DNA from: Lutibacter sp. A64
GTDB lineage: Bacteria; Bacteroidota; Bacteroidia; Flavobacteriales; Flavobacteriaceae
Length of the DNA: 64,000 nt
Reading direction: 5' to 3'
Assembly: GCF_022429565.1 (NCBI RefSeq)
Contig: NZ_CP092487.1
Span: 3,614,001 to 3,678,000, forward strand
The notes below the pieces were generated by a model. The model worked only from the letters and a program-made list of their open reading frames with translations. It had not been told where the DNA came from and did not search any database. Positions 36,649 to 46,513 of the stretch are shown piece after piece. How positions within the stretch are numbered: the stretch's first letter is position 1; every line of letters begins with the position of its first letter. Both the position numbers and the translations under genes were made by a program.

Positions 36649-38037
36649 ATGAATACTAATAGAAATAATAACGAATTTGATGCATCTGTTTTTGGCGGGT
36701 ACAAACACCTTTTGGTTGTGCTTGGAGCCGGAGAAAGTGGTGTTGGTTCTGCAATTTTAGGAAAGCAGAAGGGATATGAAGTTTTTGTTTCTGATATGGG
36801 AAAGATAGCAGGAAAATATAAAAATGTACTTATAGAAAATGAAATTTCTTTTGAAGAAGGAAATCATTCAGAGTCACGAATATTTGATGCAGATGTTGTA
36901 ATTAAAAGTCCGGGAATACCAGATCATATTTCAATTGTAGCAGCATTAAAACAAAAAAATATTAAAGTTATTTCTGAAATTGAATTTGCTTCAAAATATA
37001 CCACTGGAACTATAGTGGGAATTACAGGTTCTAATGGTAAAACCACTACAACAATGCTTGTAGATCATATTTTGAAAAATGCAAAATTAAATGTTGGAAT
37101 GGGAGGTAATATTGGGATTAGTTTTGCGCAACAAATTGCAGAAAACAATTTTGATATACATGCATTGGAATTAAGTAGTTTTCAGTTAGATGGAATTGAG
37201 TCTTTTGCACCGCATATAGCAATAATTACAAATATTACACCAGATCATTTAGATAGGTATAATTATAAATTTGAAAACTATGTTGAATCAAAATTTAGAA
37301 TTACAGAAAATCAGACAGAAAATGATTTTTTAATCTATGACGCAGATGATGAGGTGATTATAAATTGGCTTAAAAATAATAAAGTAAAAGCAACACTTCT
37401 TCCGTTTTCAGTAAAAAAGGAATTAGAACAAGGTGTTTTTATAAAAGATAATAAAATACAAATAAAATATAAAACCGAAGAAACAATAATGGAAATATCA
37501 ACTTTAGCATTAAAAGGAGAACACAATACTAAAAATGCAATGGCAGCTGCCATGACGGCTACATTATTAAAGGTTAGAAAAAATACAATAAGAGAAAGTT
37601 TAGAAGATTTTGAAGGTGCTGAACATAGGTTAGAACCTGTACTTAAAATTAACGGCGTTCAATATATAAACGATTCTAAAGCTACAAATGTTAATGCAAC
37701 ATTTTATGCCTTAGATTGTATGCAATCACCAACAGTTTGGATTGTAGGAGGTGTAGATAAAGGAAATGATTATTTAGATTTAATGCCATTGGTTAGAGAA
37801 AAGGTTAAGGCAATTGTTTGCCTAGGAGTAGATAATCAAAAAATAAAGCAAACTTTTAATAATGTAGTAGATTTAATTGTTGAAACTGCAGGTGCAGAAG
37901 AAGCTGTAAAAGTTGCATATAAAATTGCTGAAAAAGGTGATTCAGTTTTATTATCACCGGCTTGTGCAAGTTTCGATTTATTTAAGAGTTACGAAGATAG
38001 AGGTAACCAATTTAAACAAGCGGTTAGAGAATTGTAA
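36649..38037 (+). CDS. murD: UDP-MurNAc-L-Ala:D-Glu ligase
   Basis: Adds D-glutamate to UDP-MurNAc-L-Ala. The N-terminal Rossmann part has VLGAGESGVGSAILG; the ATP loop is GITGSNGKTTTTMLV; NITPDHLDRY and NDSKATNVNAT are typical. The 462 residues include an N-terminal stretch of about 20 residues before the first strand, so the true start could lie a little downstream, but no better ATG is seen before VVLGAG. It is followed with no gap by ftsW. Confidence 0.94.
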   Translation: MNTNRNNNEFDASVFGGYKHLLVVLGAGESGVGSAILGKQKGYEVFVSDMGKIAGKYKNVLIENEISFEEGNHSESRIFDADVVIKSPGIPDHISIVAALKQKNIKVISEIEFASKYTTGTIVGITGSNGKTTTTMLVDHILKNAKLNVGMGGNIGISFAQQIAENNFDIHALELSSFQLDGIESFAPHIAIITNITPDHLDRYNYKFENYVESKFRITENQTENDFLIYDADDEVIINWLKNNKVKATLLPFSVKKELEQGVFIKDNKIQIKYKTEETIMEISTLALKGEHNTKNAMAAAMTATLLKVRKNTIRESLEDFEGAEHRLEPVLKINGVQYINDSKATNVNATFYALDCMQSPTVWIVGGVDKGNDYLDLMPLVREKVKAIVCLGVDNQKIKQTFNNVVDLIVETAGAEEAVKVAYKIAEKGDSVLLSPACASFDLFKSYEDRGNQFKQAVREL

Positions 38038-39231
38038 ATGAAACAAATATTAAAAAATATCGAAGGTGATCGTGCTATTTGGGCAATTGTAGTCTTTATG
38101 GCGGTGTTGTCGTTTATGCCTGTTTATAGTGCAAGTACTAATTTGGTATATGTTGCAAACTCAGGAACTACAACGTACCATTTAGTAAAACATGTTGTTT
38201 TATTATTTTTCGGTTTTTTAATTATTTATGGAGTTCATAAAATACCATACAGGTATTTTAGTGGAGGGTCTGTTTTAATGCTTCCTTTAGTAATAGTATT
38301 GCTAATTTTTACCTTGGCTAAAGGAACTGTAATTGGAGGGGCAAATGCAAGTAGATGGATAACCATACCGTTTATAGGTGTTGGTTTTCAAACATCTACA
38401 TTAGCAGGTGTTGTTTTAATGATATTTGTTGCGCGGTATTTAGCTAAAAATAAAGAGAAGGCAATTAGTTTTAAAGAGAGTCTTTGGAGATTGTGGTTGC
38501 CAGTTGCTATAACATTAGTTTTTATTTTACCTGCAAATTTTTCAACCACAGCTATTATTTTTTCTATGGTATTGCTTTTAACTTTTTTAGGAGGATATCC
38601 ATTAAAATATTTGGCATCTATTGTGGGTATTGGAATAGTAGCATTTGCATTATTTGTTTTGTTTGCAAAAGCGTTTCCAAATACAATGCACAATAGGGTA
38701 GATACTTGGGTGAGTAGAATAGAGAATTTTTCTGATAAAAATGCTGAGGAAGGATACCAAGTTGAAAAAGCTAAAATTGCAATTGCAAGCGGTGGATTAC
38801 AAGGAAGAGGCCCAGGGAAAAGTGTTCAAAAGAACTTTTTACCACAATCATCATCCGATTTTATATTTGCCATAATTGTTGAAGAATATGGTTTAATATT
38901 TGGCGCTCTAACAGTTATATTAATGTATTTATTATTGTTGATAAGAATTTTAGTTGCAGCTAAAAAAGCTACAACAATTTTTGCGACATTATTAATAATT
39001 GGCGTAGGTTTGCCAATTATTTTTCAAGCAATTATTAATATGGCTGTAGCTGTAAATTTATTTCCAGTTACAGGACAAACATTGCCGTTAATTAGTAGTG
39101 GAGGAACCTCTATTTGGATGACTTGTTTTGCCATTGGTATTATTTTAAGTGTAACTGCTGAAAAAGAAAAAATTATAGATAATGAAACTGAAGAAAACCC
39201 TTTAGATATTTTACATGAAGCAATCGATTAA
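38038..39231 (+). CDS. ftsW: septal peptidoglycan polymerase FtsW (SEDS family)
   Basis: Membrane glycosyltransferase that polymerises lipid II together with its class B PBP. About ten membrane segments; the SEDS motifs [21 protein letters not shown] and [17 protein letters not shown] are present, as is [13 protein letters not shown] near the C-terminus. At 397 residues it fits. It starts right after the murD stop and overlaps murG by 17 bases. Confidence 0.94.
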   Translation: MKQILKNIEGDRAIWAIVVFMAVLSFMPVYSASTNLVYVANSGTTTYHLVKHVVLLFFGFLIIYGVHKIPYRYFSGGSVLMLPLVIVLLIFTLAKGTVIGGANASRWITIPFIGVGFQTSTLAGVVLMIFVARYLAKNKEKAISFKESLWRLWLPVAITLVFILPANFSTTAIIFSMVLLLTFLGGYPLKYLASIVGIGIVAFALFVLFAKAFPNTMHNRVDTWVSRIENFSDKNAEEGYQVEKAKIAIASGGLQGRGPGKSVQKNFLPQSSSDFIFAIIVEEYGLIFGALTVILMYLLLLIRILVAAKKATTIFATLLIIGVGLPIIFQAIINMAVAVNLFPVTGQTLPLISSGGTSIWMTCFAIGIILSVTAEKEKIIDNETEENPLDILHEAID

Positions 39232-40309
39232 CATAATATTAAGTGGAGGTGGCACAGGTGGACATATTTATCCAGCTGTATCTATAGCAAATGAGCTAAA
39301 GGAAAAATATCCTGAGGCTAATTTTTTGTTTGTAGGTGCTAAGGATAGAATGGAAATGGAAAAAGTACCTCAAGCTGGATACAAAATAGAAGGATTGTGG
39401 ATTTCGGGAATTCAAAGAAGTTTGTCTTTAAAGAATTTAGCATTTCCCTTTAAGTTAATAAGTAGTTTATGGAATGCATTTAAAATTATTAGAAAATTTA
39501 AACCAACAATTGTAATTGGTACTGGAGGTTTTGCTAGTGGTCCAACTTTATACGCGGCGAGTGTTAAAGGTGTTAAAACTGTAATTCAAGAACAAAATTC
39601 GTATCCGGGAATTACAAATAAATTATTAAGCAAAAAAGCAGACAAAATTTGTGTAGCTTATGATGGGTTAGAACGATTTTTTCTTGCTGATAAAATAGTG
39701 AAAACAGGAAATCCTGTACGTCAAGATTTATTAGATGTTACTAGCAAAAAAGAAGAAGCAATCAACTTTTTTGGATTAAAATCTAATAAAAAAATATTGG
39801 TTGTTATAGGTGGTAGTTTAGGTGCAAGAGCTTTAAACAATTTAATTGAAAAGCAAATTAATTGGTTGGTAGAAAATGAGGTTCAGGTTATATGGCAAAC
39901 AGGAAAATTATATTATGAAGAATTTAAAAAGTATGACAACCTAGAAGGAGTTCAAACACATGCTTTTTTAAATAGAATGGATTTAACATATGCTGCTGCA
40001 GATTTTATTATTAGCAGAGCAGGTGCTGGTTCAATTTCAGAATTATGTATTGTAGGGAAACCGGTTATATTTATTCCTTCTCCTAATGTGGCAGAAGATC
40101 ATCAAACAAAAAATGCACTTTCTGTAGTTACAAAAGATGCTGCTTTATTGTTAAAAGAATCTGAATTAAATATGTTTCAAAATATGTTTTTAGAACTTAA
40201 AAACGATGAGAAGCTACAGCAAAAGTTAAGTGAGAATATAAAAGCGTTGGCCTTGCCTAACGCTACAAAAGATATAGTAAAAGAAATAGAAAAATTAATA
40301 AATAGTTAG
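39215..40309 (+). CDS. murG: lipid II synthase (UDP-GlcNAc transferase)
   Basis: GT28 enzyme that adds GlcNAc to lipid I at the inner face of the membrane. The N-terminal glycine loop [16 protein letters not shown] is complete. The C-terminal nucleotide-binding half shows [11 protein letters not shown] and [11 protein letters not shown]. At 364 residues it is standard. The 17-base overlap with ftsW couples lipid II synthesis to its polymerase. Confidence 0.95.
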   Translation: MKQSINIILSGGGTGGHIYPAVSIANELKEKYPEANFLFVGAKDRMEMEKVPQAGYKIEGLWISGIQRSLSLKNLAFPFKLISSLWNAFKIIRKFKPTIVIGTGGFASGPTLYAASVKGVKTVIQEQNSYPGITNKLLSKKADKICVAYDGLERFFLADKIVKTGNPVRQDLLDVTSKKEEAINFFGLKSNKKILVVIGGSLGARALNNLIEKQINWLVENEVQVIWQTGKLYYEEFKKYDNLEGVQTHAFLNRMDLTYAAADFIISRAGAGSISELCIVGKPVIFIPSPNVAEDHQTKNALSVVTKDAALLLKESELNMFQNMFLELKNDEKLQQKLSENIKALALPNATKDIVKEIEKLINS

Positions 40310-41653
40310 TTGAATTTAGACAGTATACATAACGTTTATTTTATAGGTATTGGAGGTATCGGTATGAGTGCTATTGCAATTTATTTTAAAAGCAATGGTA
40401 AAAATGTTGCTGGTTATGATAAAACACCTACTGAAATTACAAATAATCTTCAAAAAATGGAAATTAACGTTCATTTTGAAGATGCTGTAGATTTAATTGA
40501 CGATGTTTATACAAACCCTAAAAATACCATTGTAGTTTATACGCCAGCTGTTCCAAAAGTGCATACAGAGTTAAGCTATTTTATAGAGCATAATTTTACC
40601 GTTCTAAAACGTTCAGAAATATTAGGAGAAATTACTAAAAATACTAATTGCTTGGCTGTTGCAGGTACGCATGGTAAAACTACAACATCAACAATTTTAG
40701 GCCATATTTTACAAGAAGCTAATGTAAGTGCAACTTCTTTTTTAGGTGGAATTTCAGAAAATTACAATTCCAATTTAATTTTAGGAGGTAATGAAGTTTC
40801 GGTTGTTGAAGCTGACGAATTTGATCGTTCATTTTTAAAATTATCTCCAAATATTGCCTGCATAACTTCAATGGATGCAGATCATTTAGATATTTATGGA
40901 GCTAATGAATCGTTAGAGAATTCATTTAAAGAATTTGCAGATAAAGTTTCAGGTACCTTGTTTGTAAGAAAAGGGATGCCAATTAAAGGGAAAACTTTTG
41001 GAATTGAAGAAGATGCAGATTATAATGCTTATAATATTAGAATTGAAAATGGAGCTTATATTTTTAATGTAAAAACACCATTTGAAACTTTTGAAAATAT
41101 AAAAATATTTATACCAGGAAAACATAATGTGCTAAATGCAGTGGCAGCTTTGGCAATGGCTAATCATTTTGGAGTTTCAATTGAAGTTATTGCTAAAGCT
41201 TTACTAACTTTTAAAGGTATAAAAAGGCGTTTTTCGTATAAAATAAATACAGAAAATTTGGTGTTGATTGATGATTATGCACATCACCCAACCGAGATAA
41301 ATGCAGTAGTAGATGCTGTAAAGGAAATGTATCCAAAACAAAAAGTTTTAGGGGTTTTTCAGCCACATTTATTTAGTAGAACTAGAGATTTTGCTGAGGA
41401 TTTTGCACAAAGTTTAGCGCGTTTCGATGAATTGATTTTATTAGATATATATCCGGCTAGAGAATTGCCAATAGAAGGTGTTAGTTCTCAGTGGTTATTA
41501 ACAAAAGTAACTAATAAAAATAAGCAGCTTTCTTCAAAAGAAAATTTAGTAAATGCTATATTAAAATCTAATGCACAAATTATCGTTGTAATTGGAGCAG
41601 GAGATATCGGACAATTAATAGAAAATATTAAAAATAGTTTAAGTGAAAATTAA
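40310..41653 (+). CDS. murC: UDP-MurNAc:L-alanine ligase
   Basis: First ligase of the stem peptide. The UDP-binding loop FIGIGGIGMSAIA is at residues 11-23, the ATP loop is AGTHGKTTTSTILG, and DDYAHHPTEI is conserved. At 447 residues it is normal. The start is TTG at 40310, directly after the murG stop TAG. The first in-frame ATG is the Met of GGIGMS inside the nucleotide loop, so it cannot be the start. Confidence 0.95.
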   Translation: MNLDSIHNVYFIGIGGIGMSAIAIYFKSNGKNVAGYDKTPTEITNNLQKMEINVHFEDAVDLIDDVYTNPKNTIVVYTPAVPKVHTELSYFIEHNFTVLKRSEILGEITKNTNCLAVAGTHGKTTTSTILGHILQEANVSATSFLGGISENYNSNLILGGNEVSVVEADEFDRSFLKLSPNIACITSMDADHLDIYGANESLENSFKEFADKVSGTLFVRKGMPIKGKTFGIEEDADYNAYNIRIENGAYIFNVKTPFETFENIKIFIPGKHNVLNAVAALAMANHFGVSIEVIAKALLTFKGIKRRFSYKINTENLVLIDDYAHHPTEINAVVDAVKEMYPKQKVLGVFQPHLFSRTRDFAEDFAQSLARFDELILLDIYPARELPIEGVSSQWLLTKVTNKNKQLSSKENLVNAILKSNAQIIVVIGAGDIGQLIENIKNSLSEN

Positions 41654-42365
41654 TTGGAATTACATAAAAGGCTTTTTACTACTTAGTTTAGTAGTGTTTT
41701 TGTATGGGTTTTCACACCATAAACACGCTACTAAAAAAGTACATGATATTGTTGTTGAATTTGAGCAAGGAGACAACCTTTTTATGAATTATGAAATGGT
41801 TGATAAATTGTTAATACAAAAAGGAAAACCTGTTCTAAATGAAGCAAAAACTGTTATAGATTTACAAAAACTGGAAACTAATGTGGCGGCACATCCTATG
41901 GTTGAAAAAGCAGCTGTTTTTTTAACAGTTGATGGTGTGCTTAAAACTAAAATAAAACAACGTACCCCAATAGCTAGAGTTATTTCTAGTACTACTAGTT
42001 ATTATATTGATAAACAGGCAAAAATAATGCCTTTATCAGAGAATCATTCAGCTAGAGTTTTATTGGTTTCAGGTGATATTATAGACAAAGATATAGATGA
42101 AATTTATCTTTTAGTAACAACAATTTTGAATGATGAATTTTTAAAAAAACAAATTATTGGTGTGCAAAAAATAGAGCAACATCAGTATGTTTTAAAAAGC
42201 AGAATTGGAGAACAAGATATTGAAATAGGTACTATTGAAAATTTAGATTCAAAATTTAAAAACCTAAAGTCGTTTTTTAATAAAACAATGGCAGATAGAA
42301 CAATAGATAAATACACATCAATAAATTTAAAATATAACAACCAGGTGGTTTGTACAAAAAAATAG
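41643..42365 (+). CDS. ftsQ: division protein FtsQ
   Basis: Bitopic protein with one N-terminal membrane segment (about residues 8-25) and a periplasmic POTRA-like domain; the family is weakly conserved and only AAVFLTVDGVLKTKIKQRTPIARV is easily matched. At 240 residues it is short. The start is GTG at 41643, overlapping the end of murC by 11 bases. Position between murC and ftsA supports the call strongly. Confidence 0.85.
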   Translation: MKINWNYIKGFLLLSLVVFLYGFSHHKHATKKVHDIVVEFEQGDNLFMNYEMVDKLLIQKGKPVLNEAKTVIDLQKLETNVAAHPMVEKAAVFLTVDGVLKTKIKQRTPIARVISSTTSYYIDKQAKIMPLSENHSARVLLVSGDIIDKDIDEIYLLVTTILNDEFLKKQIIGVQKIEQHQYVLKSRIGEQDIEIGTIENLDSKFKNLKSFFNKTMADRTIDKYTSINLKYNNQVVCTKK

Positions 42366-42368
42366 GGT

Positions 42369-43709
42369 ATGGAACATAACGATATTTCAGTAGGATTAGA
42401 TATAGGAACAACAAAAATTGTTGCTATGATAGGTCGTAGAAATGAATATGGTAAAATAGAGTTACTTGGAGCCGGAAAAGCAAAGAGTTTAGGTGTGCAC
42501 CGAGGTGTTGTAAATAACATTACACAAACAATACAATCTATTCAAATGGCTGTAGATGAAGCTATTGCTGTTTCTGGAATTAAAATTGATGAAGCAGTTG
42601 TTGGTATTGCAGGTCAACATATTAGAAGCTTGCAGCACAGTGATTATATTACTAGACCTAATGCAGAAGATGTAATAGATGAAGATGATTTAGATAAATT
42701 AGAAAAACAAGTTCATAAGCTGGTAATGTTACCAGGTGAAGAAATTATACATGTATTACCTCAAGAATTTAAAGTTGATGGTCAGCCAGAAATTACACAA
42801 CCAGTTGGTATGTACGGAGGTAGGCTAGAAGCTAATTTTCATGTAGTTGTAGGTCAGGTTTCTTCAATTAGAAATGTAGGTCGTTGTATAAAAAGTGCAG
42901 GTCTAAATTTAGCAGGTATTACCTTAGAACCTTTAGCATCAGCCGAAGCTGTTTTAAGTAGTGAAGAGAAAGAAGCTGGTGTTGCGTTAATTGATATAGG
43001 AGGAGGAACAACAGATTTAGCAATATTTAAAAATGGAATTATTCGTCATACAGCGGTTATTCCATTTGGAGGTAATGTAATAACAGAAGATATTAAAGAA
43101 GGTTGTTCTATTATAGAAAAACAAGCAGAATTATTAAAAACAAAGTTTGGATCTGCTTGGCCAGGAGAAAATAAAGACAATGAAATTGTTTCAATTCCAG
43201 GCTTAAGGGGAAGAGAACCAAAAGAGATTACTCTAAAAAACTTGTCAAAAATTATTCATGCACGTGTAGTTGAAATTGTTGAACAAGTATTTTTAGAAAT
43301 TAAAAATTACGGTCACGAAGAGCCAAAGAAAAAATTAATAGCAGGTATTGTTTTAACTGGTGGAGGTGCAAACCTAAAACATTTAAAACAATTGGTTGAA
43401 TATATTACTGGTATGGATACCAGAATTGGATATCCTAATGAAAATTTAGCAGGAGATTCTGATGAGATTTTTTCAACACCACAATATGCAACAGCAGTTG
43501 GGTTGTTAATGAATGGTTTAAATAGGCTTGATAAAAAAAATATAAAAATAAAACAACAGCAAGCAATTGAAGAAGCAGCTGTTAATGAAGTCGAAAAACA
43601 AGAAAAGAAAGAGGTTGTTAAAGAAGTTGAAGAACCCAAAGAACCCAAAAAATCAATTTTTGATAAATGGGGAGATAAGTTTAGAGATTTTTTAGACAAT
43701 GCCGAGTAA
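42369..43709 (+). CDS. ftsA: division protein FtsA
   Basis: Actin-like ATPase that ties FtsZ to the membrane. The phosphate-1 loop is GLDIGTTKIVA (residues 9-19), phosphate-2 is LIDIGGGTTDLAIF (about 214-227), and the adenosine motif is GIVLTGGGANL. At 446 residues it is somewhat longer than E. coli FtsA because of a Lys/Glu-rich linker (about 395-430) before an amphipathic C-terminus (SIFDKWGDKFRDFLDN) that should bind membrane. It is followed by ftsZ after 50 bases. Confidence 0.94.
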   Translation: MEHNDISVGLDIGTTKIVAMIGRRNEYGKIELLGAGKAKSLGVHRGVVNNITQTIQSIQMAVDEAIAVSGIKIDEAVVGIAGQHIRSLQHSDYITRPNAEDVIDEDDLDKLEKQVHKLVMLPGEEIIHVLPQEFKVDGQPEITQPVGMYGGRLEANFHVVVGQVSSIRNVGRCIKSAGLNLAGITLEPLASAEAVLSSEEKEAGVALIDIGGGTTDLAIFKNGIIRHTAVIPFGGNVITEDIKEGCSIIEKQAELLKTKFGSAWPGENKDNEIVSIPGLRGREPKEITLKNLSKIIHARVVEIVEQVFLEIKNYGHEEPKKKLIAGIVLTGGGANLKHLKQLVEYITGMDTRIGYPNENLAGDSDEIFSTPQYATAVGLLMNGLNRLDKKNIKIKQQQAIEEAAVNEVEKQEKKEVVKEVEEPKEPKKSIFDKWGDKFRDFLDNAE

Positions 43710-43759
43710 CACTATAAAAAGAGTAGAAAAAGAAAAATAACACCAATAAATTAATAAGT

Positions 43760-45688
43760 ATGAGCAGTTCAGATTTTAGCAATATTTCATTCGATTTACC
43801 GAAAAATCAATCAAACGTAATAAAAGTAATAGGAGTAGGAGGAGGAGGTAGTAATGCCGTAAACCATATGTACTCACAAGGTATTAACGGAGTTGATTTT
43901 GTTATTTGTAATACCGATGCTCAGGCATTACAAAATAGCCCAATTCCAACTAAAATTCAATTAGGTGTTTCACTAACTGAAGGTTTAGGTGCAGGAGCAA
44001 ATCCAGATGTTGGAGAGCAAGCTGCTTTAGAAAGCATTCAAGAAATAAAAGATATGTTATCTTCTAATTCTAAAATGGTGTTTATTACTGTTGGAATGGG
44101 TGGTGGTACAGGAACTGGTGCCGCTCCAATTATTGCAAGAGTAGCGCGTGAATTAGATTTGTTAACTATTGGTGTGGTTACAATTCCTTTTTCTTTTGAA
44201 GGTAAAATGCGTAATGATCAAGCTCAAAAAGGTATTGAAAGATTACGTGAGTATGTAGACTCTTTAGTTGTAATAAATAACAATAAATTAAGAGAAGTAT
44301 ATGGAAATTTAGGCTTTAAGGCAGGTTTCTCTAAAGCAGATGAAGTACTATCAACAGCATCTAGAGGAATTGCAGAAGTTATAACACACCACTATACTCA
44401 AAATATAGATTTAAAAGATGCAAAAACAGTACTTTCTAATAGCGGTACTGCTATTATGGGATCTGCAACTGCATCTGGAGCTAATAGATCTTTAGAGGCT
44501 ATTTCAAAAGCATTAGACTCTCCTTTATTAAATGATAATAAAATAACAGGAGCCAAAAATGTACTATTATTAATTGTTTCTGGTGCCGAAGAAATTACAA
44601 TTGATGAAATAGGAGAAATTAACGATTATATTCAATCTGAAGCAAAATCTAATGTAAATATTATAATGGGTGTTGGTGAAGATGAAAACTTAGGTGACGC
44701 TATTGCAGTTACTATAGTTGCAACGGGTTTTAATAAAGACCAACAACATGAAATTTCAAATACAGAAGCTAAAAAAATAATTCATACCTTAGGTGATGAA
44801 CAAGAAGCTTCATTCGATTTTTCAGAGGATGTAACTGTTAAAACTACCCCAAAAGCTACTGATGAGTCTTTAAATGATTCAGAAGATGTTATAGAAGATA
44901 AAGTTGTTTTTGATTTAGGTGAAGAAGATGAAGAAGATGATTTTTCAATTATTCCTACCACTGAATTTATAAAAAATATTGATGTTGTTTGCGAAGAGGT
45001 TTCTGCAGATGCAATTGATGATGAAGATTTTGTAATAACTCCTATAAATCCGATAAAAGCTGAAGTTGAAGAAGCTCCTGTAGTTGAAAAAGAACAGCAA
45101 ATTGAATTTACTTTCGATATGCCAATTCCTCAAAAAACAAAAAAAACAAAAGCAGAAGAAGATCCAAATATTGCTATTAATTCTATAGAAGTTGTAGATC
45201 ATAAAGTAATTGAGCCTGAGAAAAAAGTTGAAGAAGATGTTTATTTTACCCTTGAAGATTACAGTGAATTAGAGGATAATTTAACAAAAGCCTCAAAGCC
45301 AGTTGCTGAAAAAAAGAGCGAAGCAATAAGCGAAGAATTAAACTTAACATTACGCGCAAATGACAAACCTAAAATTGATGTAAACGAAGAAATTGTTGTA
45401 GATCATAAAGAAGTATCTCCTTTAGATTTAACAATTTCAGAATTACAAAAAAGAGCAGCGGATAGAAGAGAAAAAATGAAAAATTTTAACTATAAGTTTA
45501 TTAATAAAGTAAATAAAAATATAGACGAAATAGAAAAAGAACCAGCTTATAAAAGAATGGGAGTTCAATTAGATAGAAGATCACATTCTTCTGAAATTAA
45601 TCAATCAAGAACAACATTAGATGTTGATGGAAATGATGATTTAAAATTTAGATCTAATAACTCTTTTTTACATGATAATGTAGACTAA
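43760..45688 (+). CDS. ftsZ: division protein FtsZ with long C-terminal linker
   Basis: Tubulin-like GTPase that forms the division ring. The GTP signature GMGGGTGTGAAP and the T7 synergy loop NIDLKD (N-x-D-x-x-D) are intact. The globular part ends near residue 330. It is followed by a ~260-residue acidic, low-complexity linker, and then by EPAYKRMGVQL, which looks like the conserved peptide that binds FtsA, with a further ~40 residues after it. At 642 residues it is far longer than E. coli FtsZ (383). It ends the dcw cluster and is followed by a terminator. Confidence 0.95.
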   Translation: MSSSDFSNISFDLPKNQSNVIKVIGVGGGGSNAVNHMYSQGINGVDFVICNTDAQALQNSPIPTKIQLGVSLTEGLGAGANPDVGEQAALESIQEIKDMLSSNSKMVFITVGMGGGTGTGAAPIIARVARELDLLTIGVVTIPFSFEGKMRNDQAQKGIERLREYVDSLVVINNNKLREVYGNLGFKAGFSKADEVLSTASRGIAEVITHHYTQNIDLKDAKTVLSNSGTAIMGSATASGANRSLEAISKALDSPLLNDNKITGAKNVLLLIVSGAEEITIDEIGEINDYIQSEAKSNVNIIMGVGEDENLGDAIAVTIVATGFNKDQQHEISNTEAKKIIHTLGDEQEASFDFSEDVTVKTTPKATDESLNDSEDVIEDKVVFDLGEEDEEDDFSIIPTTEFIKNIDVVCEEVSADAIDDEDFVITPINPIKAEVEEAPVVEKEQQIEFTFDMPIPQKTKKTKAEEDPNIAINSIEVVDHKVIEPEKKVEEDVYFTLEDYSELEDNLTKASKPVAEKKSEAISEELNLTLRANDKPKIDVNEEIVVDHKEVSPLDLTISELQKRAADRREKMKNFNYKFINKVNKNIDEIEKEPAYKRMGVQLDRRSHSSEINQSRTTLDVDGNDDLKFRSNNSFLHDNVD

Positions 45689-45736
45689 AATATACTGCCC
45701 AAAGACAGGAGCCCTTAGATTAATTTTCTAAGTTTT

Positions 45737-45784
45737 AGAACTCGAAATCTTTATAAAAATTAAAGGTTTTCGAGTTCTTTTTTT
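45737..45784 (+). terminator. terminator after ftsZ
   Basis: AGAACTCGAAA (45737-45747) pairs with TTTCGAGTTCT (to 45778), followed by a run of T. The loop is about 20 bases. Confidence 0.8.
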
Positions 45785-45792
45785 TATCTTCG
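45785..45792 (+). promoter_or_regulatory. candidate yqeY promoter -7 box
   Basis: TATCTTCG, a common Flavobacteriia variant of TAnnTTTG, lies 18 bases before the next ATG. Confidence 0.4.
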
Positions 45793-45810
45793 TACATCAA
45801 AATTAACATT

Positions 45811-46260
45811 ATGAGTTTACAAGAAAATTTAATGGTTAAAATTAAAGAAGCTATGAAATCTAAAGATAAAGTAGCTTTAGAATCTTTAAGAGCCATAAAA
45901 TCTGAAATACTATTAGCGCAAACTAAAACTGGAGCAACTGAAGATTTAACGGAAGCAGAAGAAATAAAGTTACTTCAAAAATTAGTAAAACAACGAAAAG
46001 ATAGTGCAACTTTGTACAAAGAACAAGGTAGAGATGATTTAGCAGCTCCTGAGCTAGCACAAGTTGAGATTATTGCTCAATTTTTACCAGAGCAATTAGA
46101 TCAAGCTGCTTTAAGTAAAATTATTGAAGAAATTATTTCAAAAGTTGGAGCAACGTCTATGAAAGATATGGGTAAAGTAATGGGTGTGGCTTCTAAACAA
46201 TTAGCAGGTAAAGCTGATGGTAAAGCAATTTCTAATGCTGTAAAACAGTTGTTAGCATAA
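45811..46260 (+). CDS. GatB/YqeY domain protein
   Basis: A 149-residue protein made only of the YqeY helical domain that also forms the tail of GatB (tRNA-dependent amidotransferase). Typical features are LMVKIKEAMKSKDKVALESLRAIKSE near the N-terminus (broken here: LRAIKSE), RKDSATLYKEQGRDDL, and MKDMGKVMGVASKQLAGKAD near the end (key block KDMGKVMG). A tRNA-related role is suggested for the family but is not proven. It has its own promoter box and precedes tRNA-Arg by 11 bases. Confidence 0.88.
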   Translation: MSLQENLMVKIKEAMKSKDKVALESLRAIKSEILLAQTKTGATEDLTEAEEIKLLQKLVKQRKDSATLYKEQGRDDLAAPELAQVEIIAQFLPEQLDQAALSKIIEEIISKVGATSMKDMGKVMGVASKQLAGKADGKAISNAVKQLLA

Positions 46261-46271
46261 ATTATAATTAG

Positions 46272-46345
46272 GGCCTCGTGGCGCAACTGAATAGCGCACT
46301 GGATTTCGGCTCCAGCGGTTGTAGGTTTGAATCCTACCGAGGTCA
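46272..46345 (+). tRNA. tRNA-Arg (anticodon TCG)
   Basis: Cloverleaf read directly: acceptor GGCCTCG with CGAGGTC (one G-T pair), anticodon stem CTGGA/TCCAG with loop TTTCGGC giving anticodon TCG, and T arm GTAGG/CCTAC with loop TTTGAAT. CCA is not encoded. With wobble it can read CGN codons, three kinds of which occur in the arg leader peptide of this window or close to it (CGT, CGC). Confidence 0.93.
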
Positions 46346-46396
46346 CTAGAGTTTTTATGTAGCATTATTAAAATAATGTTATAGAATAGCTAAGTT

Positions 46397-46427
46397 AAAG
46401 GTATTGATTTTTGTCAATACCTTTTTT
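46397..46427 (+). terminator. terminator after tRNA-Arg
   Basis: AAAGGTATTGA and TCAATACCTTT form an 11-bp stem with a TTTTTG loop and trailing T. Confidence 0.8.
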
Positions 46428-46513
46428 ATTTACGAAATAAATTATTGGTTTATTAGAATAATTATTCAATAACACTTTCAATCTTAATAACTAAAAATTT
46501 AAAAGTAGGTAGC

